Assembly (NCBI RefSeq): GCF_018332655.1
Contig: NZ_BOQL01000001.1
Location: 98,840 to 162,839, forward strand
DNA: 64,000 nt
Reading direction: 5' to 3'
From: Actinoplanes auranticolor
Lineage (GTDB): Bacteria > Actinomycetota > Actinomycetes > Mycobacteriales > Micromonosporaceae
Positions 33,386-41,939 of the stretch are shown one piece after another. Position 1 is the first letter of the stretch. The number at the start of each line of letters is the position of its first letter. The position numbers and the translations under genes are program-made. Under the pieces are notes generated by a model, which had not been told where the DNA came from, searched no databases, and saw nothing but the letters and a program-made list of their open reading frames with translations.

Positions 33386-34348
33386 ATGTGGCCCTTCAGG
33401 AAGCGCGGTCCGGCGGCGGCCGGCCTCACGATCGATCCAGCCAACGGTGACCCGCAGGTGCGCGCGCTGATGACCGCCGTGGCGACGCGGGAGCGGTCCA
33501 CGATCCGCGCCATCCTCGACGGGGCGCCGGATCCCGACACCCAGGCGTACCTGATGGAGTACGCGGCCGGTGTCGACGGCGTGCAGGACTGGATCGGCGA
33601 GTGGATCGCCGCCGAGCCGCACGCCACGCTGCCGCTGCTGCTGAAGGGCTGCCACGGCGTGTTCTGGGCCTGGGAGGCCCGCGGGGGCGCCCGGGCCGAG
33701 CACACCCGCGAGGAGCAGTTCCGCGAGTTCCACCGCCGGCTGCGGATCGCCGAGAACCCCCTGGACGAGGTCGCCGACCGCGACCCGGACAACGTGACCG
33801 CGTGGACCTGGCTGGTGACCTCGGCCCGCGGCCGGCAGGTCGCCCCCGACGAGGCCGCCGCCCGCTTCGCCGAGGTGGTCAAGCGTCACCCCGCGCACGT
33901 CGTCGCGCACGAGCAGCACCTGCAGTACCTGTGCGCCAAGTGGTTCGGCAGCGACGAGCAGATGTTCGCCTTCGCCCGGGAGGCCGCCGCGGCCGCCCCG
34001 GTCGGCAGCCTGGTGCCGGAGATCCTGGTCGTCGCGCACATCGAGAAGTGGCTGTCGCTGCCGCGGGGCGAGGACGACGCGTACCTGCGCAGTGCGCCGG
34101 TGCGTGCGGACATGCTGGCCGCGGTGCAGAAGTCGCTGTTCCACCCGGCTTTCACCGCGGGCGTCGGCTGGTTCCCGCGGGCCAACTCCTTCGCGATGGG
34201 CCTGGAGAAGGCCGGCGAGCTGGAGGCGGCGGCGCGGGTCTTCGACATGATCGGCGACCGGGTGACCGAATGGCCGTGGAGCTACAGCGGCGACGTCGTC
34301 ACGGAGTTCGCGGCGGCCCGGGAACGGGTGTATCAGCACCGGGGCTGA
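33386..34348 (+). CDS. Unknown helical-repeat-like protein
   Basis: A 320-residue soluble protein of unknown function with GGGGAGGAAA before its ATG. Predicted all-helical, with repeated W/A-rich helices (QDWIGEWIAAEPHATLPLL, DNVTAWTWLVTSARGRQVAP, HVVAHEQHLQYLCAKWFG), similar to TPR-like or DUF4034-type solenoids. No catalytic motif or membrane segment. Its 3' end overlaps the convergent MarR gene by 50 bp, so both cannot be fully transcribed at once without antisense RNA. Confidence 0.65.
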   Translation: MWPFRKRGPAAAGLTIDPANGDPQVRALMTAVATRERSTIRAILDGAPDPDTQAYLMEYAAGVDGVQDWIGEWIAAEPHATLPLLLKGCHGVFWAWEARGGARAEHTREEQFREFHRRLRIAENPLDEVADRDPDNVTAWTWLVTSARGRQVAPDEAAARFAEVVKRHPAHVVAHEQHLQYLCAKWFGSDEQMFAFAREAAAAAPVGSLVPEILVVAHIEKWLSLPRGEDDAYLRSAPVRADMLAAVQKSLFHPAFTAGVGWFPRANSFAMGLEKAGELEAAARVFDMIGDRVTEWPWSYSGDVVTEFAAARERVYQHRG

Positions 34349-34781
34349 GGTTACGGGCGCAGGCGGCCAGGGTCTCGAGCAGTTCCTGCTGCCGTTGCGG
34401 GCTCAGGCCCGTACACATTCTCTTCTGCACCGCGCTGACCGCCGAGCTGGCCGCACGCAGCTGATCGCGGCCGGCCGGGGTCAGCTCGGCCGGTAGTTCG
34501 CGGCCCCGGGCGGCGGTGGCCGGCCGGATGACCAGCCCTCGCTCCTCGAGGCCGTGCAGCACCACGTTCATCGACTGGCGGGTGACGAAGGTCCCGCGGG
34601 CCAGTTCGGCGTTGGACAGGCCGGGGCGCTGGCCGAGCAGCTCCAGGCAGGCGTACTGCGGGACGGTGAGCTGCAGCGGTCGCAGCACCGCATCCATCGC
34701 GGTGCGCAGCGCCACCGCGGCCTCTTTGAGGACGTAGCCGACGGCGTTCTCCACCGGCCCGAGCATTTCTTGTTGCACCAT
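34299..34781 (-). CDS. MarR family transcriptional regulator
   Basis: A 160-residue winged-helix MarR protein: LQLTVPQYACLELLGQRPGL, then SNAELARGTFVTRQSMNVVL (recognition helix), then GLVIRPATAARGRELPAELT (wing). The ATG at 34781 lies inside the left arm of an operator, so autorepression is likely. It is divergent from the VOC gene, which probably shares the same operators and would be induced when a ligand releases MarR. Stop-side overlap of 50 bp with the upstream plus-strand gene. Confidence 0.88.
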   Translation of the reverse strand: MVQQEMLGPVENAVGYVLKEAAVALRTAMDAVLRPLQLTVPQYACLELLGQRPGLSNAELARGTFVTRQSMNVVLHGLEERGLVIRPATAARGRELPAELTPAGRDQLRAASSAVSAVQKRMCTGLSPQRQQELLETLAACARNLSPGADTPVPGPPRTP

Positions 34782-34825
34782 GTCAGCATCCTGACATACG
34801 CTGCCGGATGTCAGGACTTTGACAT
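34779..34825. promoter_or_regulatory. Two MarR operators
   Basis: TGTCAG-catc-CTGACA (34781-34796) and ATGTCA-ggactt-TGACAT (34808-34825) are perfect inverted repeats, centres 28 bp apart, filling the gap between the divergent MarR and VOC starts. The first includes the MarR start codon. The half-site TGTCA is shared. This is the usual arrangement for a MarR dimer pair. Confidence 0.7.
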
Positions 34826-34854
34826 AGCGAATCCCGAGACGCCAGGAGTGCGCC

Positions 34855-35220
34855 ATGACGGTTACCGGACCGGACTTCATCGCCCTGCAGGTGCGCGACC
34901 TGCCCCGCGCCGCCGCCTTCTACGAGCAGTACCTCGGCCTGCGCCGGCTCCCGGCCGGCCCGCCCGGCGCGGTCGTCTTCGCCACCGAGCCCGTGGCCTT
35001 CGCGGTGCGCGAGCCGCTGCCCGGCGTGGATCTCGACGCCGGCCGGCCCGGGCTGGGCGTCGCGCTGTGGCTGCACAGCACGGACAGCCAGGCGTTGCAC
35101 GATGCGCTCGCCGCCGCCGGCGTGCCGATCGTGACGCCGCCCTTCGACGGCCCGTTCGGCCGCACCTTCACCTTCACCGACCCCGACGGCTACGCCGTGA
35201 CGATCCACGACAAGCCGTGA
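34855..35220 (+). CDS. VOC family protein (glyoxalase/dioxygenase fold)
   Basis: A 121-residue single VOC domain: FIALQVRDLPRAAAFYEQYL at the start, VALWLHSTD mid-protein, and GRTFTFTDPDGYAVTIHD at the end with the usual DPDG turn. Short VOC proteins bind a metal or act as resistance or sequestration proteins. An AGGAG lies 7 nt before the ATG. It is divergent from MarR and coupled by GTGA to the AlkA gene, so the pair may answer to an electrophile or alkylating stress; this is inference. Confidence 0.85.
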   Translation: MTVTGPDFIALQVRDLPRAAAFYEQYLGLRRLPAGPPGAVVFATEPVAFAVREPLPGVDLDAGRPGLGVALWLHSTDSQALHDALAAAGVPIVTPPFDGPFGRTFTFTDPDGYAVTIHDKP

Positions 35221-36134
35221 CCACCTTCCGGATGCGGGCCCGCGGCCCGTTCTCGTTGCGCAGCGCCGCCCGCTTCGTCGAGGGGTTCTCGGCCGGGCAG
35301 GGCGGCGGCGACGAGGCCCGGCTCGATCTGGCGTTCCCGGCCGAGCACGGCTGGACCCCGGTCGGCGTGCGCGTCACCGAGGACGGTGCCGGGCTGCTCG
35401 CCGACGTGGTCGCCAATCCCGGGGCGGTGCCGCTGGAAGCCATCCGGGCGCAGGTCGAGCGCATCCTGTCGCTGGACGTGGACGGCGCCGGCTTCGTGGC
35501 GGTCGGAGAACGCGATCCGGTCATCGCGGACCTGCGGGCGCGCTACCCGGGACTGCGGCCGGTGCAGTTCCACAGCCCGTACGAGGCCGCCGTGTGGACG
35601 ATCATCGGGCAGCGCATCCGCCGGACGCAGGCCGCGGCCATCCGTACCCGGCTGGCGACCCGGCTGGGGGAGCCGATCGACTTCGGCGACGCACAGCTGC
35701 CGGCGTTCCCCGCGCCCGACCGGCTCGCGGGCCTGCGCGAATTCCCGGGTCTGACCGGCCGCAAGATCGAGCAGTTGCAGGCACTGGGCCGGGCGGCCGA
35801 CGACGGACAGCTCGATGCCGCCCCGCTGCGGGCCGTGCCGCCCGAGGAGGCGCTGACCCGGTTGCAGACCCTGCCCGGCATCGGCCCGTTCTCCGCCGAG
35901 CTGATCCTGTTGCGCGGCGCCGGTGACCCCGACGCCTTCCCCCGCAACGAGAAAAGGCTGCACCGGGCCATGGCCGTCCGCTACGACCTCGGCGACGATC
36001 CGGATCTCGCGCAGCTGGAGGCGGTCGCCGAGCGCTGGCGTCCCTGCCGCACGTGGGTCGCGTTACTGCTGCGCGCCTGGCTGGCCGACGAGGTCGCCGC
36101 CGGCCGGCTCGCCGACGTCCGGTTCAGCCGATGA
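35217..36134 (+). CDS. DNA-3-methyladenine glycosylase (AlkA-like)
   Basis: A 305-residue HhH-GPD glycosylase. The N-terminal beta domain of AlkA type is about residues 1-95; the helical catalytic domain includes SPYEAAVWTIIGQRIRRTQA, then the hairpin LQTLPGIGPFSAELILLRG with the catalytic Asp in GDPDAFP. It removes alkylated bases to start base-excision repair. Start GTG at 35217 overlaps the VOC stop (GTGA). One leucine uses TTA (36063-36065). The 3' end overlaps the convergent aldehyde dehydrogenase gene by 11 bp. Confidence 0.88.
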   Translation: MTTFRMRARGPFSLRSAARFVEGFSAGQGGGDEARLDLAFPAEHGWTPVGVRVTEDGAGLLADVVANPGAVPLEAIRAQVERILSLDVDGAGFVAVGERDPVIADLRARYPGLRPVQFHSPYEAAVWTIIGQRIRRTQAAAIRTRLATRLGEPIDFGDAQLPAFPAPDRLAGLREFPGLTGRKIEQLQALGRAADDGQLDAAPLRAVPPEEALTRLQTLPGIGPFSAELILLRGAGDPDAFPRNEKRLHRAMAVRYDLGDDPDLAQLEAVAERWRPCRTWVALLLRAWLADEVAAGRLADVRFSR

Positions 36135-37560
36135 TCACGGTCTGCAGCTCGGTGAACGCCTCCATCGGGTGGGCGCCGCCGACGCGCCCGAGGCCGCTGT
36201 CGGAGCCGGAACGCCCGCCGAACGGCAGGTGGCTCTCCCAGTAGTTGGTGGACTCGTTGATGTTGACCCAGCCGGTGCGCACCGCGTCGGCGAAGGCCAG
36301 CCCGGTGCTCAGATCGGCGGTGTAGACGGCGGCCAGCAGCCCGTACCGGGAGGCGTTGGTCAGCTCGACGGCCTCCTCGAGGCCGCTGATGGCGACGATC
36401 GGGGCGATCGGGCCGAAGGTCTCCTCGGTGGCGGCCGCGGCGTCGGCCGGGACGCCGGTGAGGACGGTGGCCGGCCAGTACAGGTCGGTGGCGAAGCCGG
36501 TGGCCCGGGCCCCGCCGGTCAGCGCCGAGGCTCCGCGGCGGACCGCGTCGGCGACGTGTTCGTCCATCTTGGCCGCGACCCCGGCATTGTTCAGCGGGCC
36601 CATGGTGGTGGCGTCGTCCAGCGGATCACCCAGCCGGACGTGGTCGGTGACCGCGCGGGCCAGCCGCTCGGCGAAGTCGTCGCGCACCGCGTGGTGCACC
36701 AGCAGCCGCTCGCCCGCGGTGCAGCTCTGCCCGGCGCACAGGAAGCAGGCCTGCAGGGCGCCCTCGACGGCCCGGTCGAGGTCGGCGTCGGCCAGCACCA
36801 CCAGCGGACCGTTGCCGCCCATCTCCAGCAGCGTCGCCTTGCCCGCCGCGGCGCCGGCCACCGAGCGGCCGGTGGCCGTGGAGCCGATGAAGGCGACCGC
36901 GTCCGTACCGGGATGCCGGGCGATCTCGTCGCCCACCACCGGGCCGGGGCCGGTCACCAGATTGAGCACACCGGGCGGCAGGTCGGCCTCCGCGACACAC
37001 TGCGCCAGCGCGACGGCCGACACGGCCGTCGACGGCGCCGGCGTCCAGACCACGGTGTTGCCGCTGGCCAGCGCGGGGGCGATGAGCTCGGCGGGCATCG
37101 TGTACGGCCAGTTCCACGGCGTGATCACCCCGACCACTCCGCGCGGGCGCCGCACCAGCAGGGCCCGCTTGCCGGTACTGGCCGAGTTCGGCAGCAATCC
37201 GCCCAGCCGCTTGCCGTCCTCGGCGGCCATCCGCCAGTACGTGACCAGCTCGTCGACCTCGTCGTAGGCCTCGGCGCGCAGCGGCTTGCCCTGGTCCAGG
37301 GTCAGCGTGCGGGCCAGATCGTCGCGCCGGGACTCGATGACGTCCGCGACCCGGTGCAGCAGGGCGGCCCGCTCGAAGGCGGAAAGCCGCGCCCAGCCGA
37401 TGGTGGCCCGGCGGGCGGCGGAGATGGCGGCGCGGGCGTCCTCGCGGTCACCGTCGGGCACGGTGCCCAGCTGCTCGCCGGTCGCCGGACTGCTCGCGAC
37501 GGTGGTGGCGCCGGACAGCGCGGAGATCCACACGCCGTCCACGAACATCTGATGCTGCAT
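36124..37560 (-). CDS. Aldehyde dehydrogenase
   Basis: A 478-residue NAD(P)-dependent aldehyde dehydrogenase with ITPWNWPYTMPAELIAPALA, FIGSTATGRSV, the general base in LLEMGGNGPLVV and the catalytic Cys in LCAGQSCTAGERL, plus ETFGPIAPIV and the C-terminal FGGRSGSDSGLGR. All active-site elements are intact and length is normal (~480). The ATG at 37560 with GGGAGAG upstream is preferred over an in-frame start 20 codons earlier. Which aldehyde it uses is unknown; the divergent flavin oxidase may produce it. Confidence 0.9.
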   Translation of the reverse strand: MQHQMFVDGVWISALSGATTVASSPATGEQLGTVPDGDREDARAAISAARRATIGWARLSAFERAALLHRVADVIESRRDDLARTLTLDQGKPLRAEAYDEVDELVTYWRMAAEDGKRLGGLLPNSASTGKRALLVRRPRGVVGVITPWNWPYTMPAELIAPALASGNTVVWTPAPSTAVSAVALAQCVAEADLPPGVLNLVTGPGPVVGDEIARHPGTDAVAFIGSTATGRSVAGAAAGKATLLEMGGNGPLVVLADADLDRAVEGALQACFLCAGQSCTAGERLLVHHAVRDDFAERLARAVTDHVRLGDPLDDATTMGPLNNAGVAAKMDEHVADAVRRGASALTGGARATGFATDLYWPATVLTGVPADAAAATEETFGPIAPIVAISGLEEAVELTNASRYGLLAAVYTADLSTGLAFADAVRTGWVNINESTNYWESHLPFGGRSGSDSGLGRVGGAHPMEAFTELQTVIIG

Positions 37561-37716
37561 GACTCTCCCAGCCGGCCGGACGATGAGGCGAGCCCACCCT
37601 AGTCGGTGAAGATCTCCCATCCGGGAGCGCGAGTCGTGTTGGCGACTTCACGGGCCGTGACGACGCGGTACGGTCGCCGCACCTCGCCCGTCCCGCTCCC
37701 GCGCATCGGAGGCGTC

Positions 37717-39087
37717 ATGACCGCCACCAGCACCCCGGCCGACCTGGCCGGCGCCGTCCGGGTCCTGCGCCCGCTGCTCGCCGACCGGCTGCTGCTGGCC
37801 GGGGACGCCGGGTTCGCCGCCGCCCGCCAGGTATGGAACGCGGCGGTGACGCGGCAACCCGCGGCGATCGCCCGCTGCACCGACGGGGCGGAGATCAGCG
37901 CGGCGGTACGGGCCGCCCGCGACGCCGGCCTGCCGCTGTCGGTGCGCTCCGGCGGCCACGACTGGGCCGGCCGGGCCCTACGCGAGGGCGGACTGGTCAT
38001 CGACCTCACCGGCATGCGCGGCGTCACCGTCGACGCGGCCGGGCGCACCGCCACGGTCCAGGGTGGCGCGATCACCGCCGACCTGCTGGCTGCCACGACC
38101 CCGTACGGGCTGGCCACCGCGACCGGCGTCGTGCGCGCCGTCGGCCTGGCCGGGCTGACCACCGTCGGCGGCTACGGCCCGCTGATCGGCCGCTACGGCC
38201 TGAGCCTGGACAACCTGCTGGGCGCGTCGGTCGTGCTGGCCGACGGCACCACGGTCACCGCCGGACCGGACGACGACACCGAGCTGTGGTGGGCCCTGCG
38301 CGGCGGCGGCGGCAACTTCGGCGTGGTCACCGAGCTGCGCTACCGGCTGCACGAGGTTCCCTCGATCCTGACCGGCATGCTGATGTTCCCGTTGGAGCAG
38401 GGCGCCGCGGTCCTGTCCGGCCACGCCGAGATCATGGCCGGCGCCCCGGACGAGCTGAGCGTCATGACGGGCTTCCTGCCCGGCCCGAGCGGGCCGCTGG
38501 CGTTCCTGTGCCCGTTCTGGTGCGGCGAGCCCGCCGCGGGCGAGCAGGCGATCGCCCGGCTGCGCTCCCTGGGTGACCCGATCGTCGACCAGATCGGCCC
38601 GATGCCGTACGCGGCCGCGCTGAGCATGTTCGACCGCAGCATGGTCGACGGCAACCACTACCTGCTGCGCACCCGCTGGCTGCCCGACGTACCGCCCCCG
38701 GCAGTGGACGCCCTCGTCACCGCCGCCACCGAGATCACCTCCCCGTTCTCAGCCCTGATCCTCAACCGCTTCCACGGCGCCGCGTCCAGAGTGGAACCGG
38801 CGGCGACGGCCTTCGCCCAGCGCGCGCCGCACACCGTGCTGGAGGTGATCGCCGCCTGGCAGCCCGGCGAGCCGGCCGAACCTCATCGCGCGTGGGCGGA
38901 ATCGACGGCGACGGCGCTGGACGAGCTGGCGCTGCCGGGCGGCTACCCGAACCTGCTGGGCCCGGACGACGAGGACCGCTCCCGCGACTCCTACGGCGCC
39001 AACCTGAGCCGGCTGCTGGCCGCCAAGCGCCACTACGACCCGGACGACGTCTTCGCCTCGGCCGTCCCGTCCCTATTCGGGCAGTGA
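37717..39087 (+). CDS. FAD-linked oxidase, BBE/6-hydroxynicotine oxidase type
   Basis: A 456-residue FAD-binding-4/BBE-domain oxidoreductase. The covalent His motif is VRSGGHDWAG, and GLTTVGGYGPLIGRYGLSLD follows. The second attachment Cys of bicovalent enzymes is replaced (ATGVVRAVG), so a single histidyl-FAD linkage is expected. C-terminal BBE motif YDPDDVFASA. No signal peptide. CGGAGG lies before the ATG. Such enzymes oxidise alcohols, amines or sugars with O2; the substrate is unknown. It is divergent from the aldehyde dehydrogenase. Confidence 0.88.
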   Translation: MTATSTPADLAGAVRVLRPLLADRLLLAGDAGFAAARQVWNAAVTRQPAAIARCTDGAEISAAVRAARDAGLPLSVRSGGHDWAGRALREGGLVIDLTGMRGVTVDAAGRTATVQGGAITADLLAATTPYGLATATGVVRAVGLAGLTTVGGYGPLIGRYGLSLDNLLGASVVLADGTTVTAGPDDDTELWWALRGGGGNFGVVTELRYRLHEVPSILTGMLMFPLEQGAAVLSGHAEIMAGAPDELSVMTGFLPGPSGPLAFLCPFWCGEPAAGEQAIARLRSLGDPIVDQIGPMPYAAALSMFDRSMVDGNHYLLRTRWLPDVPPPAVDALVTAATEITSPFSALILNRFHGAASRVEPAATAFAQRAPHTVLEVIAAWQPGEPAEPHRAWAESTATALDELALPGGYPNLLGPDDEDRSRDSYGANLSRLLAAKRHYDPDDVFASAVPSLFGQ

Positions 39088-39117
39088 CATCGAGTCCGAT
39101 GTATAGGCTGCGAAGGT

Positions 39118-39423
39118 ATGGAGACAAGCGGTGAACTGACCGTCGCGGAGGCGCTCGCCAGCCTTCGTGAGCAGCTGATCGACGCCGTCGAACGGTCCGA
39201 GGGCGAGGACATGCGCTTCGTCTGCACCAGTGTGGACGTGGAGTTGCAGGTCAGCGTCACGTCGGTGCGCAAGGGTGAGGCCAAGGCAGGTCTGTGGAGC
39301 GTGGTGACCGTCGGCGGCGGTGTGGATCATTCCAACGCGTCCGTCCACAAGATCAAGCTGACGCTCGTACCGGAGTTCCAGGGGCGGCGGGGTGTCAAAG
39401 TGGCTGACCAAGGGAAGCGGTAG
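39118..39423 (+). CDS. Trypco2 (trypsin-co-occurring domain 2) protein
   Basis: A 101-residue single-domain protein matching the Trypco2 pattern: LTVAEALASLREQLIDAVE (helix), then RFVCTSVDVELQVSVTSV, LWSVVTVGGG and a last strand HKIKLTLVPEF. The family is defined by neighbourhood with trypsin-like and STAND genes in NTP-dependent conflict systems; its own activity is unknown. Here it lies 30 bp after the flavin oxidase gene and is convergent with the trypsin-STAND gene, their stop codons separated by 1 bp. AAGG is the only RBS-like element. Confidence 0.8.
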   Translation: METSGELTVAEALASLREQLIDAVERSEGEDMRFVCTSVDVELQVSVTSVRKGEAKAGLWSVVTVGGGVDHSNASVHKIKLTLVPEFQGRRGVKVADQGKR

Positions 39424-39424
39424 C

Positions 39425-41830
39425 TCAGATCCGCGGCGGTCCCGGAACGGGGTGCGGGGGCGGGCCGGGTGGCGGGATTTCCGGCCCCCACTGTTCCCAG
39501 ATCGATTCGACGTCGCTGACCGACACTGCCGTTGCACGCCAGGACACCAGGACGGTGCGGTACGGCGTCAGCGTTCCGGACACTTCGTGCCAGCTGTAGC
39601 CGGCGCCCACGGGACCCGAGTCGTCGACGAAATGCACCTCGGTGCTCTGCGGCGTCCCTGCGGCCGGATCGACGTGCCATCGCGCGGTCCACTGGTGTGC
39701 GCCCTCCTGCTGGGACACGTCACACCGCCCTTCCCTCCACTGGCCGGGAAAACGGTCGGGTGTGTAGAAGTATCGCCAGGTGTCGACGATCCGCCAGCGC
39801 CGCGGCTCATCATGGTGCCGCGGCGGGCCGGGATCCGGATCATGCGTCGTCCGCCGCTCCACAACCCGGCCAGGAACGTCGAGGTCAGGAGCGTGGGTCG
39901 GTGCTGGGCGCGGATCGGGCGCCGGGCTCGGCCGGATCGCCTGGGCGAGCGCCGCCTCGGCCAGATTGACCGTGACGTCGTAGGTCGCGACCGCACGGTG
40001 CAAGGCCGCCTCGCAGTGGTCCAGTTGCCCGGCTGTCGCGTACGGAGCCAGCGTCGTGATGAGCCGGGCGGCTTCGCCGGTGCGCTCGGCTTCGATGATC
40101 AGGGATTCGCCGAGCCGTTCGGGCCGCATCGGTTGCAGGTAGGCGTCGTGGGTCCGCGGATACAGATCGGTGAGCCAGGCGACGATGCGATGCAGGCGAT
40201 CCCCGTCGACGTCGCTCAGCACCGACAGCCGTCGCAGCAGCCGCTTGGCGTTCGCCTCGCTGTCCGCGCCGAACAGGACGCTGGCAAGGACGATCACCCG
40301 CAGCGTGTCCGGGTCGAGTCCCAGGCCTCGCCGGTTGGCGTGCCGATCGAGGTAGGCCGACTCGTGCTGGAGCAGATCGGCTTCGATGCTGAGCGTCCGG
40401 CGCGTGGTTCCCCGCCGCGGGAGCAGATCGGTCAGCACCGTCATCTGCAGGGTGAGTGCATCGGAGAATTCGTAGGCGTCGAGCGGCCGATGGCGTACGG
40501 CCAGCTGCGCCGCCTTGACCGGCCAGTCGATGGCTTGGGCGTCCGGCGGCTGATCCGCGCGGACTTCGGCCCGGGACAGGCGCAGAGCGAACTCCCGCGC
40601 ACATCGCCGGAATGCGGCATGCCGCTCGGTGACCGTCGGATACAGCGGCGGCAGCGCGATGAGGCGCTGCTCGTCGAGACGCATCCGGAACGGGGGAGCG
40701 GTGAGCCAGGACGGGCCGGCACGGGTCAGCAGCAGCAACCGGAGTGGCCGGGTCCCGATCCGCGCCTTCGCCGCACTGAAGACGCTGCTCAGCCGGGCGG
40801 GACTGACCGTCTCGGCGTAGTCGATGACGAGCAGCAGCGGCGTCACCGCGGTGCGGATGCAGGTGCCGGCGATGTCCGGGAACTCGGCCGAGGAATCGGG
40901 GTCGAGGAAACCGCCCGTCCAGCCCTGTTCCGTCCGCAGGCGCAGCAGTTCGCGGGCCAGGCGCGTCTTGCCGGCACCACCCGGTCCCTGGACGACGAAT
41001 ACCTCCGATGCCGCTGCCGGCCCATCGCACCACGCTTGCAGCCGAGCCAGTTCGTCTCCGCGGCCGTCGAAGGACGCCACTGCCGACTCCGGCAGCAACA
41101 GCGAGGCGGGCGAATGCAGCAATGACGGAAAGCGTGGCAGCAGGGCGCCCGACAGCTCGACCGGTTCCACGATCGGTGGCCGCCCGGCGTGGCGCCGGAA
41201 CACGTCGCGGAACTCCGGGTCGTCGGCGAGGGGCCACACCGGTGCCACGCCGAGCGCGGAGTGGTCGCTCGCGCCCCGGTCCTCGACGATCACTCCGAGG
41301 ATGGCGTCGCACCGGGGAATCCGGCTGTCGGCGCAGGCGACGGCCGCGCCGGAAGCACCGTAGTGGGGAGATCCTCGCCGGCCCCGGAACGACGCTCCGG
41401 CCGTCACGTCCATCTGGTCGACGGGCGCGAAGTGGGCCGTGCCGGCCGACATGAATCCCTGATACTGCCGGGTGTCGAGGGTGTCGTCGGTGCGCTGCCC
41501 GATCGGGAAGCCGATCGCTGCCGTCTCCACCCGTTCGGAGCCGGAGATCGTGCGGCCGAACGGAACAGGGGCGATTCTCGTCGCGGGCCATTGCGGATCG
41601 TCGACGGACAACAGCGCGATGTCCCGGTCGCCACCGGCACGCCAGGCGACCTGCGCTGCGCTGGCCCTGCCGTCGAGTGCCGTCACAGTGATCGCGGCGT
41701 CGTCGCGGCCGACGATGTGTTCGGCGGTCAGGACGAGTCCTTGGGCGATCAGGTAGCCACTTCCCACTGCCGGGTCGTTCGAGCGCGATGCGCGCTGCAC
41801 GGCGACGACCCGGTCCCGGGCGATGCTCAT
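39425..41830 (-). CDS. Trypsin-STAND NTPase with novel C-terminal domain
   Basis: An 801-residue fusion. Residues 1-215 are a trypsin-like protease with an intact triad: His38 (LTAEHIVG), Asp70 (DRDIALL) and Ser160 (YGASGAAV). A linker with FDGRGDEL (254-261) leads to a STAND-type ATPase with Walker A QGPGGAGKT (Lys288) and Walker B LLLVIDYAE, then a long helical arm (about 340-650). The last ~130 residues, after a Pro-rich hinge, form a beta-rich domain (DTWRYFYTPDRFPGQW, YSWHEVSGTLTPYR) that I do not recognise, where relatives usually have repeats. Probably a ligand-activated protease switch of a conflict system. Start is ATG 41830; no strong RBS. Confidence 0.85.
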   Translation of the reverse strand: MSIARDRVVAVQRASRSNDPAVGSGYLIAQGLVLTAEHIVGRDDAAITVTALDGRASAAQVAWRAGGDRDIALLSVDDPQWPATRIAPVPFGRTISGSERVETAAIGFPIGQRTDDTLDTRQYQGFMSAGTAHFAPVDQMDVTAGASFRGRRGSPHYGASGAAVACADSRIPRCDAILGVIVEDRGASDHSALGVAPVWPLADDPEFRDVFRRHAGRPPIVEPVELSGALLPRFPSLLHSPASLLLPESAVASFDGRGDELARLQAWCDGPAAASEVFVVQGPGGAGKTRLARELLRLRTEQGWTGGFLDPDSSAEFPDIAGTCIRTAVTPLLLVIDYAETVSPARLSSVFSAAKARIGTRPLRLLLLTRAGPSWLTAPPFRMRLDEQRLIALPPLYPTVTERHAAFRRCAREFALRLSRAEVRADQPPDAQAIDWPVKAAQLAVRHRPLDAYEFSDALTLQMTVLTDLLPRRGTTRRTLSIEADLLQHESAYLDRHANRRGLGLDPDTLRVIVLASVLFGADSEANAKRLLRRLSVLSDVDGDRLHRIVAWLTDLYPRTHDAYLQPMRPERLGESLIIEAERTGEAARLITTLAPYATAGQLDHCEAALHRAVATYDVTVNLAEAALAQAIRPSPAPDPRPAPTHAPDLDVPGRVVERRTTHDPDPGPPRHHDEPRRWRIVDTWRYFYTPDRFPGQWREGRCDVSQQEGAHQWTARWHVDPAAGTPQSTEVHFVDDSGPVGAGYSWHEVSGTLTPYRTVLVSWRATAVSVSDVESIWEQWGPEIPPPGPPPHPVPGPPRI

Positions 41831-41893
41831 CGCATCATGCGATTCGGCGGTCCGGACACTGTGCGGCACCTCCGGGAGGTGAGCTTTCCCTTG

Positions 41894-41922
41894 TTCATAG
41901 CCGCGCCGACCGGTTGCCGCAA
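41894..41922 (-). promoter_or_regulatory. Promoter of trypsin-STAND gene
   Basis: On the minus strand TTGCGG (41922-41917), a 17-nt spacer and TATGAA (41899-41894) form a good housekeeping-type -35/-10 pair, 64 nt before the ATG at 41830. It suggests the gene is expressed constitutively, as expected for a surveillance protein. Confidence 0.5.
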
Positions 41923-41939
41923 CCGGACACCGCAGATCC

